From positions 1 to 64,000 of the forward strand of contig NZ_PQGA01000015.1 of assembly GCF_002917095.1 (NCBI RefSeq): DNA of 64,000 bases, given 5' to 3'. Positions 1 through 8,397 of the stretch are shown here, one piece after another; within the stretch, counting starts at the first letter, position 1, and every line of letters begins with the position of its first letter. A program made the translations under genes and the position numbers. The stretch comes from Paraburkholderia eburnea (GTDB lineage Bacteria > Pseudomonadota > Gammaproteobacteria > Burkholderiales > Burkholderiaceae). Below the pieces are notes generated by a model that had not been told where the DNA came from, did no database searches, and saw nothing but the letters and a program-made list of their open reading frames with translations.

Positions 1-667
1 CACCGCCACCGCCACCACCGCCACCACCACCACCACCGCCACCGCCACCGCCACTGTTGCCACCGCCACCCGAGCCGGAATTGCTCGATCCGCTGGTCGC
101 ACCGCCGACGCCCGAGTTGCCGCCGCGGCCCGTGCCCGAACTGCTGCTTGATCCCGAACTCGTGCTGCCGGACACGCCCGCGCTGGCGGAACTCGACGAC
201 GATCCGTTGCCGCCGCGGCCGCCTTGACCGCATTTGCCGCTGTTGGAGCCATAGCAGTTCGTCGGCAGGAAAACCGTGGCCGCATCCGAGGCTTCGCTCA
301 CGGTCTCGCTGTCGGGCGCGCCGCCGGTGCCGGCTGTGCCCGCCGTTCCCGGTGCGCCGCCCGCGCCGGCCGCCTTGCCGGGGCCACTCGCACCACCCGC
401 GCCGCTTGCCGGTTCCGCGCTGGCCGCGGCGAACGGACTGGTGCCCGGTCCCGAGCCTTGCACCGGCATACCCGCATCGTTGACGGCGCCGCCGCCTGGC
501 GGCAACGCGGCATCGGCGACGACGATCCAGGTCGGGGACGTGACGTTGCCCTCGGCGTGCGCGCCGATGGCGGGCAGGAGCAGACTGGCTCCCGCCGCGC
601 CGATTGCAACGATTGCGAGTCCTCGGCCAACCCGGTAGCAGTACTGATGAAATGATCTGTTCTTCAT
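1..667 (-). CDS. Glycine-rich exported protein (5' part only)
   Basis: The frame opens at ATG 667 with GGAGG five bases upstream and runs off the left edge after 222 codons, so the C terminus is missing. Residues 1-38 look like a long signal peptide: a polar Arg/His-containing start, a hydrophobic core (LAIVAIGAAGASLLLPAIG) and an Ala-His-Ala cleavage site. The mature part is rich in Gly, Ala, Ser and Pro, has one Cys pair (NCYGSNSGKCG), then Ser/Gly tracts, and reaches the window edge in an almost unbroken Gly run. Low-complexity exported proteins of this kind are often surface or autotransporter-like, but no known domain is visible here. Function unknown. Confidence 0.7.
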   Translation of the reverse strand, partial: MKNRSFHQYCYRVGRGLAIVAIGAAGASLLLPAIGAHAEGNVTSPTWIVVADAALPPGGGAVNDAGMPVQGSGPGTSPFAAASAEPASGAGGASGPGKAAGAGGAPGTAGTAGTGGAPDSETVSEASDAATVFLPTNCYGSNSGKCGQGGRGGNGSSSSSASAGVSGSTSSGSSSSSGTGRGGNSGVGGATSGSSNSGSGGGGNSGGGGGGGGGGGGGGGGG

Positions 668-1214
668 GACGTCCTCCCGGGAAGCGATGGCGAGCGTCCG
701 CTTCGCTTCTCTTGCGCCTTGTGTCTGGCGCCGCGCAGAAACTGCAACGGCGTCGACCCCCGTCAGGCTGAATCCGCTCTACGCCGGTGTGCGCTCCATA
801 CGTGGGGGCGTCACGTCATGCCGGTTGAAACGGTACACGAGGCACACGGCCGGCTTCGCATCGGATGACCGGTTTGTGCAGGAGTCCTTGCCGATTGTCG
901 GAGCCCTATGACGGGGCGGCAGAAAGCAGGTGCGTCGTGCGTCCGGTCATCCGTTCGTCCGGCGAGGGCGTAGCGCATGGATGCGCGGCGGAACCTCGTC
1001 AGGCGGCGACCGGATGCCTGGGGTCTATATAGCGAGTTCTGTGCCATCCGGCGCAGAAGGCCGCGCACAGAGGACTTAACAATTGACCTACGATGCTGCC
1101 GCAGAAAAAATCGCTGAAAACGTTTCGGCGATGAAACGTGTCATTGCCGGATGTCGAATTGCGTTGCAAATGCGGACAGCGCAACGAATTTCGTCTGATC
1201 TTCGGCGCGCCTTC
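668..1214. other. Intergenic region upstream of the Gly-rich protein
   Basis: About 550 bases hold no convincing gene; the short frames here lack ribosome-binding sites and family resemblance. On the minus strand, ahead of the Gly-rich gene, there is a sigma-54-like element (listed separately) and a TATATA stretch at about 1025-1030. The length suggests a long untranslated leader or a regulatory region for that gene. Confidence 0.5.
1031..1046 (-). promoter_or_regulatory. Candidate sigma-54 (-24/-12) promoter
   Basis: Read on the minus strand the bases are TGGCACAGAACTCGCT. The -24 half TGGCAC matches the RpoN consensus, GG and GC are separated by exactly ten bases as required, and the -12 half is TCGCT instead of TTGCT. 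It points toward the Gly-rich gene about 350 bases downstream. A chance match is possible in 550 bases of non-coding DNA, and no enhancer-binding site was identified. Confidence 0.35.
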
Positions 1215-3392
1215 TTACGACTTGCCGGGAGCCACGGCGCTCGCGCGTTGCAGTTCGCGCAGTTCGGCGGCGGGGATGTGGCAGCGGATGCGATGGCCGT
1301 CCGTATCGGATACGAAGGGCGGGGCGATTTCGTCGCACTGCGCGCCGAGCTTGCGCGGACAACGTCCGCTGAACACGCAGCCCGTGCCGGTGGAGGGCGT
1401 GCCGCTGGCGGCCGCGTCGCGCGTCGGTTGCTTTCCTGTCGCTGAGGCGGCGTTCAGCAGCGTTTCGGTATAGGGATGGCAGGGGCCGCCGAGCACGGCG
1501 TTCGCCGGGCCGCTCTCTACTACGTGGCCCGCGTAGAGCACCATGACCCGATCCGCGAGATAGCGCACGACGTCGAGATCGTGCGAGATGAAGAGATAGC
1601 TCACGCCGCGTTCGCGTTGCAGACGGGCAAGCAGGTTGAGAATCGCCGCCTGCACCGAGACATCGAGTGCCGAAGTCGGCTCGTCGCAGATCACCACGCG
1701 CGGATCGCCCGCGAAGGCCTGGGCGATCGCCACGCGCTGCTTGAGGCCGCCCGAAAGCTGCCGCGCCCGCGCGTTGAGATAACGGATGGGCACGCGCACC
1801 GCATCCAGCAAGCCGGCGATGCGGGCTGTGTTCGCGCTGCTCATGCGCTCGCCCCCGGCACGCGCGAGCGCGCGTCCTACCAGCCGGTTGACGGGCAACG
1901 CGCGATTGAGCGAAGCGTCGGGATGCTGGAACACGATGCGCAGCGCCCGTAACGCTTGCGCGTTGCGCCGCGCGAGACGCCCCGCGAGCGGCTGGCCGTC
2001 GAGTTCGACGATGCCGCCTGCGTCGGCGGCATGCACGCCCAGCAAGAGCTTCGCGAGCGTCGTCTTGCCGCTGCCCGATTCGCCGACGAGGCCGAGCGTT
2101 TCGCCCGCGCGCAATTCGAGCGAGACGTCGTTGAGCACGCGCAGCGACCGCGCGCCGTGACCGAAGGTCAGTGAAAGATGAGTCGCGCGCAATACGACTG
2201 GCATGGCCGCATTCACGGCGGGCTGGCCTGTCTGTGCGCTTGCGCGCACATCGATCTCATCGATGTCGCTCGCCTCGGCTGCCTCGGCTGCATTGGCGGC
2301 ATCCGCGACGGGCAAGTCGATGGCGCGCTCGTGGTAATGGCAGCGCGACATCTGTTCGCCGTGCGGCGCTTCCATGCGATGCGGCGGCGGCGCGTGCTCG
2401 TGGCAGCGCGCGTCGGCCATACGGCAGCGCGGGGCGTAGATGCAGCCGTGCGTGAGCGTGCCTGGCGCGGGCAGCTCGCCCGCGATCGTATCGAGCGTGC
2501 CGTGCGCCCTGGTGCGGCCAGGCGCCGGCAGGCAGCGCAACAAACCCACCGTGTACGGGTGGCGCGCGCGTGCAAACACGTCCTGCGTCGGGCCTTCTTC
2601 GACCAGACGCCCCGCGTAGAGCACGCCCACGCGCTCGCACATGCGCGCGATCACGCCAAGATCGTGGCTGATGAGCAGCACCGCCATGTCGAGTTCTTCG
2701 CGCAGTTGCGCGACGAGCGCGAGGACTTCGGCTTCGACGGTGGCGTCGAGGCCCGTGGTGGGTTCGTCGAGGATCAGCAAGGTGGGATTGGAGGCGAGCG
2801 CCATGGCGATCACCACGCGCTGCTGCATGCCGCCCGAAAGCTGATGCGGCCAGCTCGCCATCACGCGCGCGGGATCGGCGATGCGTACGCGCGCGAGCAT
2901 CGCGTGCGCCTGATCGAGCGCATCGGCGGGACTCGCGCCCGCGGCTTCGAAGGCCTCGCTCAACTGGCGCACGATCGTCAGCGTCGGGTTGAGCGCGCTC
3001 GCCGGGTCCTGATAGACCATCGATACCTTGTGCGCGCGCAACAGGCGCAGGCCTTCGCGATCGAGCTTGAGGACGTCCTCGCCCGCAATCGCGATGCGTC
3101 CGGATTTCACGCGGCCGTTATGCGCGAGGTAGCGCAGCACGGCCAGCGCGACCGTCGATTTGCCGCAGCCCGATTCGCCGACGAGACCGTAGGCCTCGCC
3201 GCGCCCGATGCGCAGCGAGACGTCGGTGAGCACGTCGCGCTCGCGCCCACGCACGCGGTACGACACGCTCAGGCCGACGAGCGCGAGCGCATCGTCGGCG
3301 CGCGGCGCGCCGAAGGTGGCGAGGGCGGGGCTGCGCGATGGGCGTGCGTCCGCGCGGGTGGCCGCGCCTTTGCCTGTGTCAGGGCGGTTCAC
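1215..3392 (-). CDS. ABC transporter ATP-binding protein, two fused ATPase domains (Opp/Dpp/Nik type)
   Basis: This 725-residue protein powers the importer encoded just upstream. ATPase domain 1 has Walker A GESGCGKST near residues 72-80, signature LSGGMQQR near 185 and Walker B LLILDEP near 205. Domain 2 has GESGSGKTT near 437, LSGGLKQR near 546 and VVICDEP near 566. Each half ends in the Cys-containing oligopeptide/nickel transporter C-terminal segment (CIYAPRC...; CVFSGRCP...). An Ala/Glu-rich linker at about 355-398 joins them. The GTG start at 3392 overlaps the stop of the preceding permease (GTGA), implying coupled translation. Fused double ATPases are known in the YejF/GsiA type. The substrate cannot be read from the ATPase. 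Confidence 0.9.
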   Translation of the reverse strand: MNRPDTGKGAATRADARPSRSPALATFGAPRADDALALVGLSVSYRVRGRERDVLTDVSLRIGRGEAYGLVGESGCGKSTVALAVLRYLAHNGRVKSGRIAIAGEDVLKLDREGLRLLRAHKVSMVYQDPASALNPTLTIVRQLSEAFEAAGASPADALDQAHAMLARVRIADPARVMASWPHQLSGGMQQRVVIAMALASNPTLLILDEPTTGLDATVEAEVLALVAQLREELDMAVLLISHDLGVIARMCERVGVLYAGRLVEEGPTQDVFARARHPYTVGLLRCLPAPGRTRAHGTLDTIAGELPAPGTLTHGCIYAPRCRMADARCHEHAPPPHRMEAPHGEQMSRCHYHERAIDLPVADAANAAEAAEASDIDEIDVRASAQTGQPAVNAAMPVVLRATHLSLTFGHGARSLRVLNDVSLELRAGETLGLVGESGSGKTTLAKLLLGVHAADAGGIVELDGQPLAGRLARRNAQALRALRIVFQHPDASLNRALPVNRLVGRALARAGGERMSSANTARIAGLLDAVRVPIRYLNARARQLSGGLKQRVAIAQAFAGDPRVVICDEPTSALDVSVQAAILNLLARLQRERGVSYLFISHDLDVVRYLADRVMVLYAGHVVESGPANAVLGGPCHPYTETLLNAASATGKQPTRDAAASGTPSTGTGCVFSGRCPRKLGAQCDEIAPPFVSDTDGHRIRCHIPAAELRELQRASAVAPGKS

Positions 3393-4276
3393 GTTTGCAG
3401 CACCTCGCGCAGACTGTCGGCGATCAGATTCACGGCCACCACGAGCGAGGCGATCGCGAGCGCATCGAACGCCACGCTCCACCACGCGCCGCCCGCGAGC
3501 AGCGCATACGACTCCGCCAGCGCCAGGCCCCAGTCGGCGGAAGGCGGCTGGATGCCGAAGCCGAGAAACGAGAGCGTCGCCACCGCGAAGATCGCATAGC
3601 CCAGACGCACGGTGGCCTCCACGACGATCGGCGGCCAGACGTTGGGCAGGATCTCCGCGAACATCACGTAGAGTGCGCGCTCGCCGCGCAGGCGGGCGGC
3701 GGCCACATAGTCGAGATGGCGTTCGGCCAGCACGGCGGCGCGCACCGTGCGCGCGACGAGCGGCGCGAAGGTGATGCCGATCACCAGCACGACGGCGAGA
3801 TTCGACGCGCCCACCGCCGCGAGCACCAGCAGCGCGACGATCACGAGCGGCAGTGCGAGCACGGCGTCGAGCGCGCGCGCGAGCAGCGTACCCGCCCAGC
3901 CTTCGAGATAGCCCGTGAGGAGACCGAGCGCCGCGCCCGCGAGCGTGCCGGCCAGGGTGGCCAGCGGCGCGATCGTGAGAATGTCGCGCGCGCCGACGAT
4001 CACGCGCGAGCAGATGTCGCGGCCGAGCTGATCGGTGCCGCACCAGTGTGCGTGGTCGGGCGGCGTCAGCGAACTGAGCGGATCGGACGCGTAGGCGTCG
4101 TACGGCGCGATCCATGCGCCCGCGAGCGCGCAGACGATCCACGCGAGCAGGATCAGCGCGCCCAGCACGAAGGCGGGCGAGCGCAGCAGGAGACGCAGCG
4201 TCGCGAAGCCTCGCGACGACTCGTGCGGGGTGACGGACGCGCCGTCGTTGATCGTTTCGGAGGCCGTATCGTTCAT
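3389..4276 (-). CDS. ABC transporter permease, DppC/NikC type
   Basis: This 295-residue inner-membrane protein has an N-terminal segment followed by the family motif HWCGTDQLGRDICSRVI, then about five further hydrophobic segments. The cytoplasmic EAA-like loop (YVAAARLRGER...) docks the ATPase. This layout matches the second permease of peptide/nickel importers. It lies 21 bases after the other permease and overlaps the ATPase gene by four bases, so one transcript probably carries the whole importer. Which ligand it carries is not decided by the sequence. Confidence 0.9.
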   Translation of the reverse strand: MNDTASETINDGASVTPHESSRGFATLRLLLRSPAFVLGALILLAWIVCALAGAWIAPYDAYASDPLSSLTPPDHAHWCGTDQLGRDICSRVIVGARDILTIAPLATLAGTLAGAALGLLTGYLEGWAGTLLARALDAVLALPLVIVALLVLAAVGASNLAVVLVIGITFAPLVARTVRAAVLAERHLDYVAAARLRGERALYVMFAEILPNVWPPIVVEATVRLGYAIFAVATLSFLGFGIQPPSADWGLALAESYALLAGGAWWSVAFDALAIASLVVAVNLIADSLREVLQT

Positions 4277-4297
4277 GCGTGCTTTGTCGGCAGGTCT

Positions 4298-5344
4298 TTA
4301 TCGGCTGGCGGGATTGCGCAGGCGCGGATCGAACAGCGCGTGCAGCAGATCGGCGCCGAGATTCGCGAGCGTGTAGACGAGGCCCACCGTGAGCACGCCC
4401 GCTTCAAGCAAGGGGAAGTCCTTCGCCTTGGCCGCGTTGTAGATCAGCGAGCCGATGCCCGGGTAACGGAACAGCGATTCCACCACCACCAGCCCGCCGA
4501 TCAGATAGCCGAGCTGCGTGGCCGCCACCGTCACGCTCGGCAGCAGCGCGTTGCGCAGCACGTGGCGCACGATCACGGTATGGCGCGGCAGGCCCTTGAG
4601 GATCGCGGTGCGGGTGTAATCGGCGTCGAGCGCGTCGAGCATGCCCGCGCGCGCGATCCGCGCGAGATAGCCGAAGAACACCAGCACGAGCGGCAGCACG
4701 GGCAGCACGAGATGACGCAGCGTCTCGAACGCACCCGCGTCGGGCGGCGCGACGGCCTCGATCGGCAGCCAGCGCAGCCACACGCCGAACACGAGAATCA
4801 GCGCGATCGACGAGACGAACTCCGGCACCGCGCTCGCGCACAGCCCGAGCGTGCTGATCAGGCGATCGAGCCAGCGCCCGCCGTTGAGCGCGGCCCACAC
4901 GCCGCCGCCGATGCCGAGCGGCACCACCACGACGAAGGCGAAAAAGCCGAGCTTCGCCGATTGCAGCAAGGCGTCGCCGACCATCGGCGCGACCGGCTGG
5001 CGAAACGTCCACGAACTGCCGAGGTCGCCGCGCAATGCGTGGCCGATCCAGGCGGCGTATTGATCGAGCAGCGGGCGGTCCGCGCCCAGTTGATGATTGA
5101 GCGCGGCGACGGCGCGCGCATCGGCAAGCGGCCCCAGCACGGCGCGGCCAATGTCGCCCGGCAGCAACTGGCCGCCCGCGAACACGAGCACGGAGAGCAG
5201 CCAGAGCGTGAACAGCGCCCACGCGGCGCGTTGCGCGAGAAAACGCGCCGCGCCGCCGCCGGGAGCCAGCGGAGGGCGGCTCGGGCGGCTCGGGCGGCTC
5301 GGGCGCGGCTCGGGGTGAGGCGGTTTCGTCAGCTCGGTGGCCAT
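4298..5344 (-). CDS. ABC transporter permease, DppB/NikB type
   Basis: This 348-residue protein begins at ATG 5344. A Pro/Arg/Ser-rich cytoplasmic N terminus contains SRPSRPSRP, encoded by three perfect copies of a 9-bp unit. A first membrane segment follows, then the DppB-type soluble stretch (LPGDIGRAVLG; LGADRPLLDQYAAWI; RGDLGSSW) and five more hydrophobic segments. The ATPase-docking loop reads YTRTAILKGLPRHTVIVRHVLRNALLP. It pairs with the DppC-type permease downstream. The start lies 35 bases after the binding-protein stop. Confidence 0.88.
   Translation of the reverse strand: MATELTKPPHPEPRPSRPSRPSRPPLAPGGGAARFLAQRAAWALFTLWLLSVLVFAGGQLLPGDIGRAVLGPLADARAVAALNHQLGADRPLLDQYAAWIGHALRGDLGSSWTFRQPVAPMVGDALLQSAKLGFFAFVVVVPLGIGGGVWAALNGGRWLDRLISTLGLCASAVPEFVSSIALILVFGVWLRWLPIEAVAPPDAGAFETLRHLVLPVLPLVLVFFGYLARIARAGMLDALDADYTRTAILKGLPRHTVIVRHVLRNALLPSVTVAATQLGYLIGGLVVVESLFRYPGIGSLIYNAAKAKDFPLLEAGVLTVGLVYTLANLGADLLHALFDPRLRNPASR
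5275..5301. repeat. Tandem 9-bp repeat, three perfect copies
   Basis: The unit GGCGGCTCG is repeated three times without mismatch and encodes the Ser-Arg-Pro repeat at the permease N terminus. Shorter 9-bp tandem duplications recur at 2272-2289, 7060-7077, 16609-16626, 26782-26799 and 41833-41850. Confidence 0.85.
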
Positions 5345-5379
5345 CGTCCTGGCAAAAGTGCGCAACTGAGCGCAGCGAA

Positions 5380-7089
5380 TCAGCCCGCGAGCGTGGCGCG
5401 GTCGAAGTACAACTGCGCGAGCGCCGTGAAATGCACGCCGGAGAGCGTCGTGCGCTGCGCGATCAGCTGATCGTAGAAGTACGGAATGACGATCGGCGTT
5501 TCGTCGAGCAGCAGCGTCTGGATCTGCGCCGACACCTGCTTTTGCGCCGCCACGTCGAGCGTCGCCACGAACTGCGCCACCAGCTTGTCGTACTGCGGAT
5601 TGCGGAAATGCGCCGCGTTCCATGTGCCGCCGCTCGTGAGCGGTGCGTTGAGGAACACGTTCGGCACGCCGCGATGACCGTAATCGGTGATGCCCATCGG
5701 CGCGTCTAGCCAGTCCGATTTGCCGTAGGTGCCCGCGCCGTAGTACTGCGACTGGCTCTCCACCTTCAGCGCGATGCGCACGCCGATCGCCTTGGCCGCG
5801 TTCTGCACGACCACGGCCAGATCGGCGATCTCCATGTATTTCTCGGTCGTGAGTGTGACGTCGAAGCCGTTCGCCACGCCCGCCTGGGCGAGCAACTGAC
5901 GCGCCCTGGCCAGATCCGCCTTGCGTTGCGGCACGGTCGTGGCCGTGGACGGGAAGATCGGCGCGAACGGGCTGTCGTTGCCCACCACGGCGCGGCCCTT
6001 GAAGAGGCCGCGCACCATCACGTCGCGATCGAGCGCGAGCGCCAGCGCCTGGCGCACGCGCTTGTCCTTGAACTGCGCGACATCGTTGCGCATGTGGATC
6101 TGGCGGTGCGCGCTCGAACGCACGCCGATCACCTTGAAATCGGGATTGTTGAGGATGCCGAAGCCGCCCTGCACGGTGAAGGTGCCCATCACATCGGCCT
6201 GACGGCCCTGCAGTGCGAGAATCTGCGCCTGCTCGTCGGCGTAGAAGGCGAACTGCACGCGCGCGGGCAGCGCCTTGTCGCCCCAGTAGCCGTCGTGGCG
6301 CACGAAACTCGCGCCGCGCCGCGCTTCGTACTTGTCGAGCTTGAACGGCCCGGTGCCGATAAAAGTTTTCTCGTAGTTGCCCGCGTAGTTTGCAGGCAGC
6401 AGCACGGCGTTGTAGTTGTCCGAAGAAACGTAGTACGGAAAGTTGCCATTGGGCGCGTCGAGATGAAACGCGACGGTGTGTTCGTCGATCAGCTTCGTGC
6501 CGCCCTTGGACAGCACGCCCTTGAGCACGGACAACGCCGCCGAACCGCTGGCCGGATCGGCGAGCCGGTCGAACGTGGCCACCACGTCCTTCGCGCCGAA
6601 CGGCTGGCCGTCGTGGAACTTCACGCCGGTGCGCAGCTTGAAGGTCCAGACGTCGGCTTTGTCGTTGGGCTGCCAGGAGAGCGCGAGGGCCGGTTGCAGA
6701 CGGCCGTCGGCGTCGTCGTTGGCGAGAAATTCGCCGGTCTGGTTCAAGAGGCACAGTGCGCCCGCGTCGGTGACGGTGAGCGGATCGACCGCGCCCGCCG
6801 GCATCAGATGCGCGACGCGGATGGTCTGGTCGCCCGGCTTGCCCGCGCCCTGGGCGCGGGCGCCGCGCGGCGCGATCAGCCCGCCGCCTGCGAGCGCGAT
6901 GCCCGACAGGCCCAGCACGCCCGCGTAGCGCAGCAGTTCGCGGCGGGTGAGGCGGCCGGCGAGAAACTCGTCGATGGCGTGGTTGCCGTAGTCGCCGGCT
7001 TCATGGCGCAAGGGTTCGAGAGTGGACGATGCGCGCTGGGGCGCGAGCGGGCGGGAAGGCCTGGACTGCCTGGACTGCGGACGTTTCAT
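5380..7089 (-). CDS. ABC transporter substrate-binding protein, family 5 (peptide/nickel)
   Basis: This 569-residue protein captures ligand outside the inner membrane for the adjacent permeases. The start chosen is ATG 7089 (MKRPQSRQ...). The long N terminus leads to LTRRELLRYAGVLGLSG, a twin-arginine-like signal near residues 48-64 followed by Ala-rich cleavage sequence (RGARAQ). The mature part shows family 5 landmarks: WTFKLRTGVKFHDGQPFGAKDVV near the N-terminal third, and GTGPFKLDKYE with a following aromatic Gly-Tyr-Trp. Ligand is unknown: peptide, nickel complex or another small molecule all fit. Placement next to a NiCoT permease favours a metal link, by context only. Confidence 0.88.
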   Translation of the reverse strand: MKRPQSRQSRPSRPLAPQRASSTLEPLRHEAGDYGNHAIDEFLAGRLTRRELLRYAGVLGLSGIALAGGGLIAPRGARAQGAGKPGDQTIRVAHLMPAGAVDPLTVTDAGALCLLNQTGEFLANDDADGRLQPALALSWQPNDKADVWTFKLRTGVKFHDGQPFGAKDVVATFDRLADPASGSAALSVLKGVLSKGGTKLIDEHTVAFHLDAPNGNFPYYVSSDNYNAVLLPANYAGNYEKTFIGTGPFKLDKYEARRGASFVRHDGYWGDKALPARVQFAFYADEQAQILALQGRQADVMGTFTVQGGFGILNNPDFKVIGVRSSAHRQIHMRNDVAQFKDKRVRQALALALDRDVMVRGLFKGRAVVGNDSPFAPIFPSTATTVPQRKADLARARQLLAQAGVANGFDVTLTTEKYMEIADLAVVVQNAAKAIGVRIALKVESQSQYYGAGTYGKSDWLDAPMGITDYGHRGVPNVFLNAPLTSGGTWNAAHFRNPQYDKLVAQFVATLDVAAQKQVSAQIQTLLLDETPIVIPYFYDQLIAQRTTLSGVHFTALAQLYFDRATLAG

Positions 7090-7290
7090 CGGCGCGAGAT
7101 TCCGTGCGGTTCCGTGGATGGGCGCGACCGCATCGAAGCGGACACGACGGCGGCATACGGGTGCGGCAGACGACGGATGAGGCTTGCGCGGCCAGTTTAC
7201 GCGTTTTCGGAGATCGGCACGAGGACCAGGGTTGTGCGGGGTTGCGCGCTCGCGCGAGTGAGGGCAGGCATGTAGTGCCCAAGGTGGCCG

Positions 7291-7318
7291 CGCTTGCGCG
7301 TCAAGGGACGCGCAAGCG
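7291..7318. repeat. 12-bp perfect inverted repeat between the NiCoT gene and the binding-protein gene
   Basis: Arms CGCTTGCGCGTC and GACGCGCAAGCG flank a four-base loop. It stands 14 bases after the NiCoT stop, on the way to the ABC genes. There is no T-run on either side, so it is not a classical intrinsic terminator; it may stabilise mRNA or set relative expression of the two halves of the locus. Confidence 0.6.
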
Positions 7319-7331
7319 GCGCAGGCGTGCG

Positions 7332-8384
7332 CTATTGCATGGGAATCGAGGGAGTCGTTGGCGTCGCCGCGGGCCGGCGCCAGCGATGAAACAGCACCGA
7401 GCCGATCCAGCAGGCGATGAAGAGCGCGACGATGCCATAGCCGAGTTCGCCGAAGCGGTCGTTCAGACCCGCCGCGACCGACCACACGCCGCCGCTCGCG
7501 CCGAGCCTGTCGCCGATCAGTCCGACGGCCTCCACGCCGCCGATGACGATTGCCACCAGCGCCGACACGAAAGTGATGCTCGCGTTGTAGTAGAGCTTGC
7601 GCCTGGGGTCGTCCATGGCCCAGCCGTAGGCGTGCACCATCAGCACGTTGTCGGTGGAATCGACGAGCGTCATGCCTGCGGTGAAGAGCGCCGGAAACAC
7701 GAGGATCGAGTACATCGGCAAGCCCTTGCCCGCTTCGGCGGCGGCAATGGCGAGCAGGCCGATCTCGGTGGCCGTGTCGAAGCCCAGGCCAAACAGCACG
7801 CCCACGGGATACATATGCCAGCTCTTCGTGACGAGCCTGAAAAGCGGGCGCAGCGCGCGCGACAAAAGCCCGGCGGGGGGACTCGCCTGCGCCGCGAGCG
7901 TCGCGGCATCCTCGCCTGGCTGCGCGCGCCCGGCGATTCGATAGCGCCGCCACACGTCGCGCAGGATCACGAGATTCACACCGGCGAGCACCAGCAAAAA
8001 GCCCGACGACACCAGCGTGCCGATGGTCGAACCGATCTCGTGAAACTGTTCGAAGCGCCCATGCAGCGTGAGCGCCGACAGCGCGATGCCCACGGTCGCC
8101 GCGATCACGATGGTCGAGTGTCCCAACGAGAACGCGAGGCCCACGCCCAGCGGCTGCTGGCCGCGCTGCATCAGCTTGCGCGTGACGGCGTCGATGGCGG
8201 CGATGTGGTCGGCGTCCACGGCATGACGCAGGCCGAAGCCATAGGCGAGCAGGGCGGTGCCGAGCAACAGCGGATAGTGGCGAAAGGCGATCAGCGCCCA
8301 CGCCCACGCCGCGAGATTCGCGGCGATCAGCACGGCATAGAGCGGAATCAATCGGCGGCGCAGCGGCCTGGCGGTGTGTGTCAT
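7332..8384 (-). CDS. NiCoT-family nickel/cobalt permease (HoxN/HupN/NixA type)
   Basis: This 350-residue inner-membrane protein takes up Ni2+ or Co2+. It shows the signature motifs of the family in order: RHAVDADHI (the H-x4-DH motif in helix II), FSLGHSTIV, LFGLGFDTATEIGLL and GMTLVDSTDNVLMVHAYGWA. About eight hydrophobic segments are visible, with a longer cytoplasmic loop near residues 160-185. It starts 13 bases after the His-rich cupin gene, so the two are almost surely cotranscribed. Family members differ in Ni versus Co preference and this cannot be settled from the sequence. Confidence 0.93.
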   Translation of the reverse strand: MTHTARPLRRRLIPLYAVLIAANLAAWAWALIAFRHYPLLLGTALLAYGFGLRHAVDADHIAAIDAVTRKLMQRGQQPLGVGLAFSLGHSTIVIAATVGIALSALTLHGRFEQFHEIGSTIGTLVSSGFLLVLAGVNLVILRDVWRRYRIAGRAQPGEDAATLAAQASPPAGLLSRALRPLFRLVTKSWHMYPVGVLFGLGFDTATEIGLLAIAAAEAGKGLPMYSILVFPALFTAGMTLVDSTDNVLMVHAYGWAMDDPRRKLYYNASITFVSALVAIVIGGVEAVGLIGDRLGASGGVWSVAAGLNDRFGELGYGIVALFIACWIGSVLFHRWRRPAATPTTPSIPMQ

Positions 8385-8397
8385 GCGAAGGCGGTGT

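Noticed and set aside
1..120. CRISPR-like repetition at the left edge
   Set aside because: The CCACCGCC repetition is a Gly-codon run in a low-complexity gene; there are no spacers of constant length.
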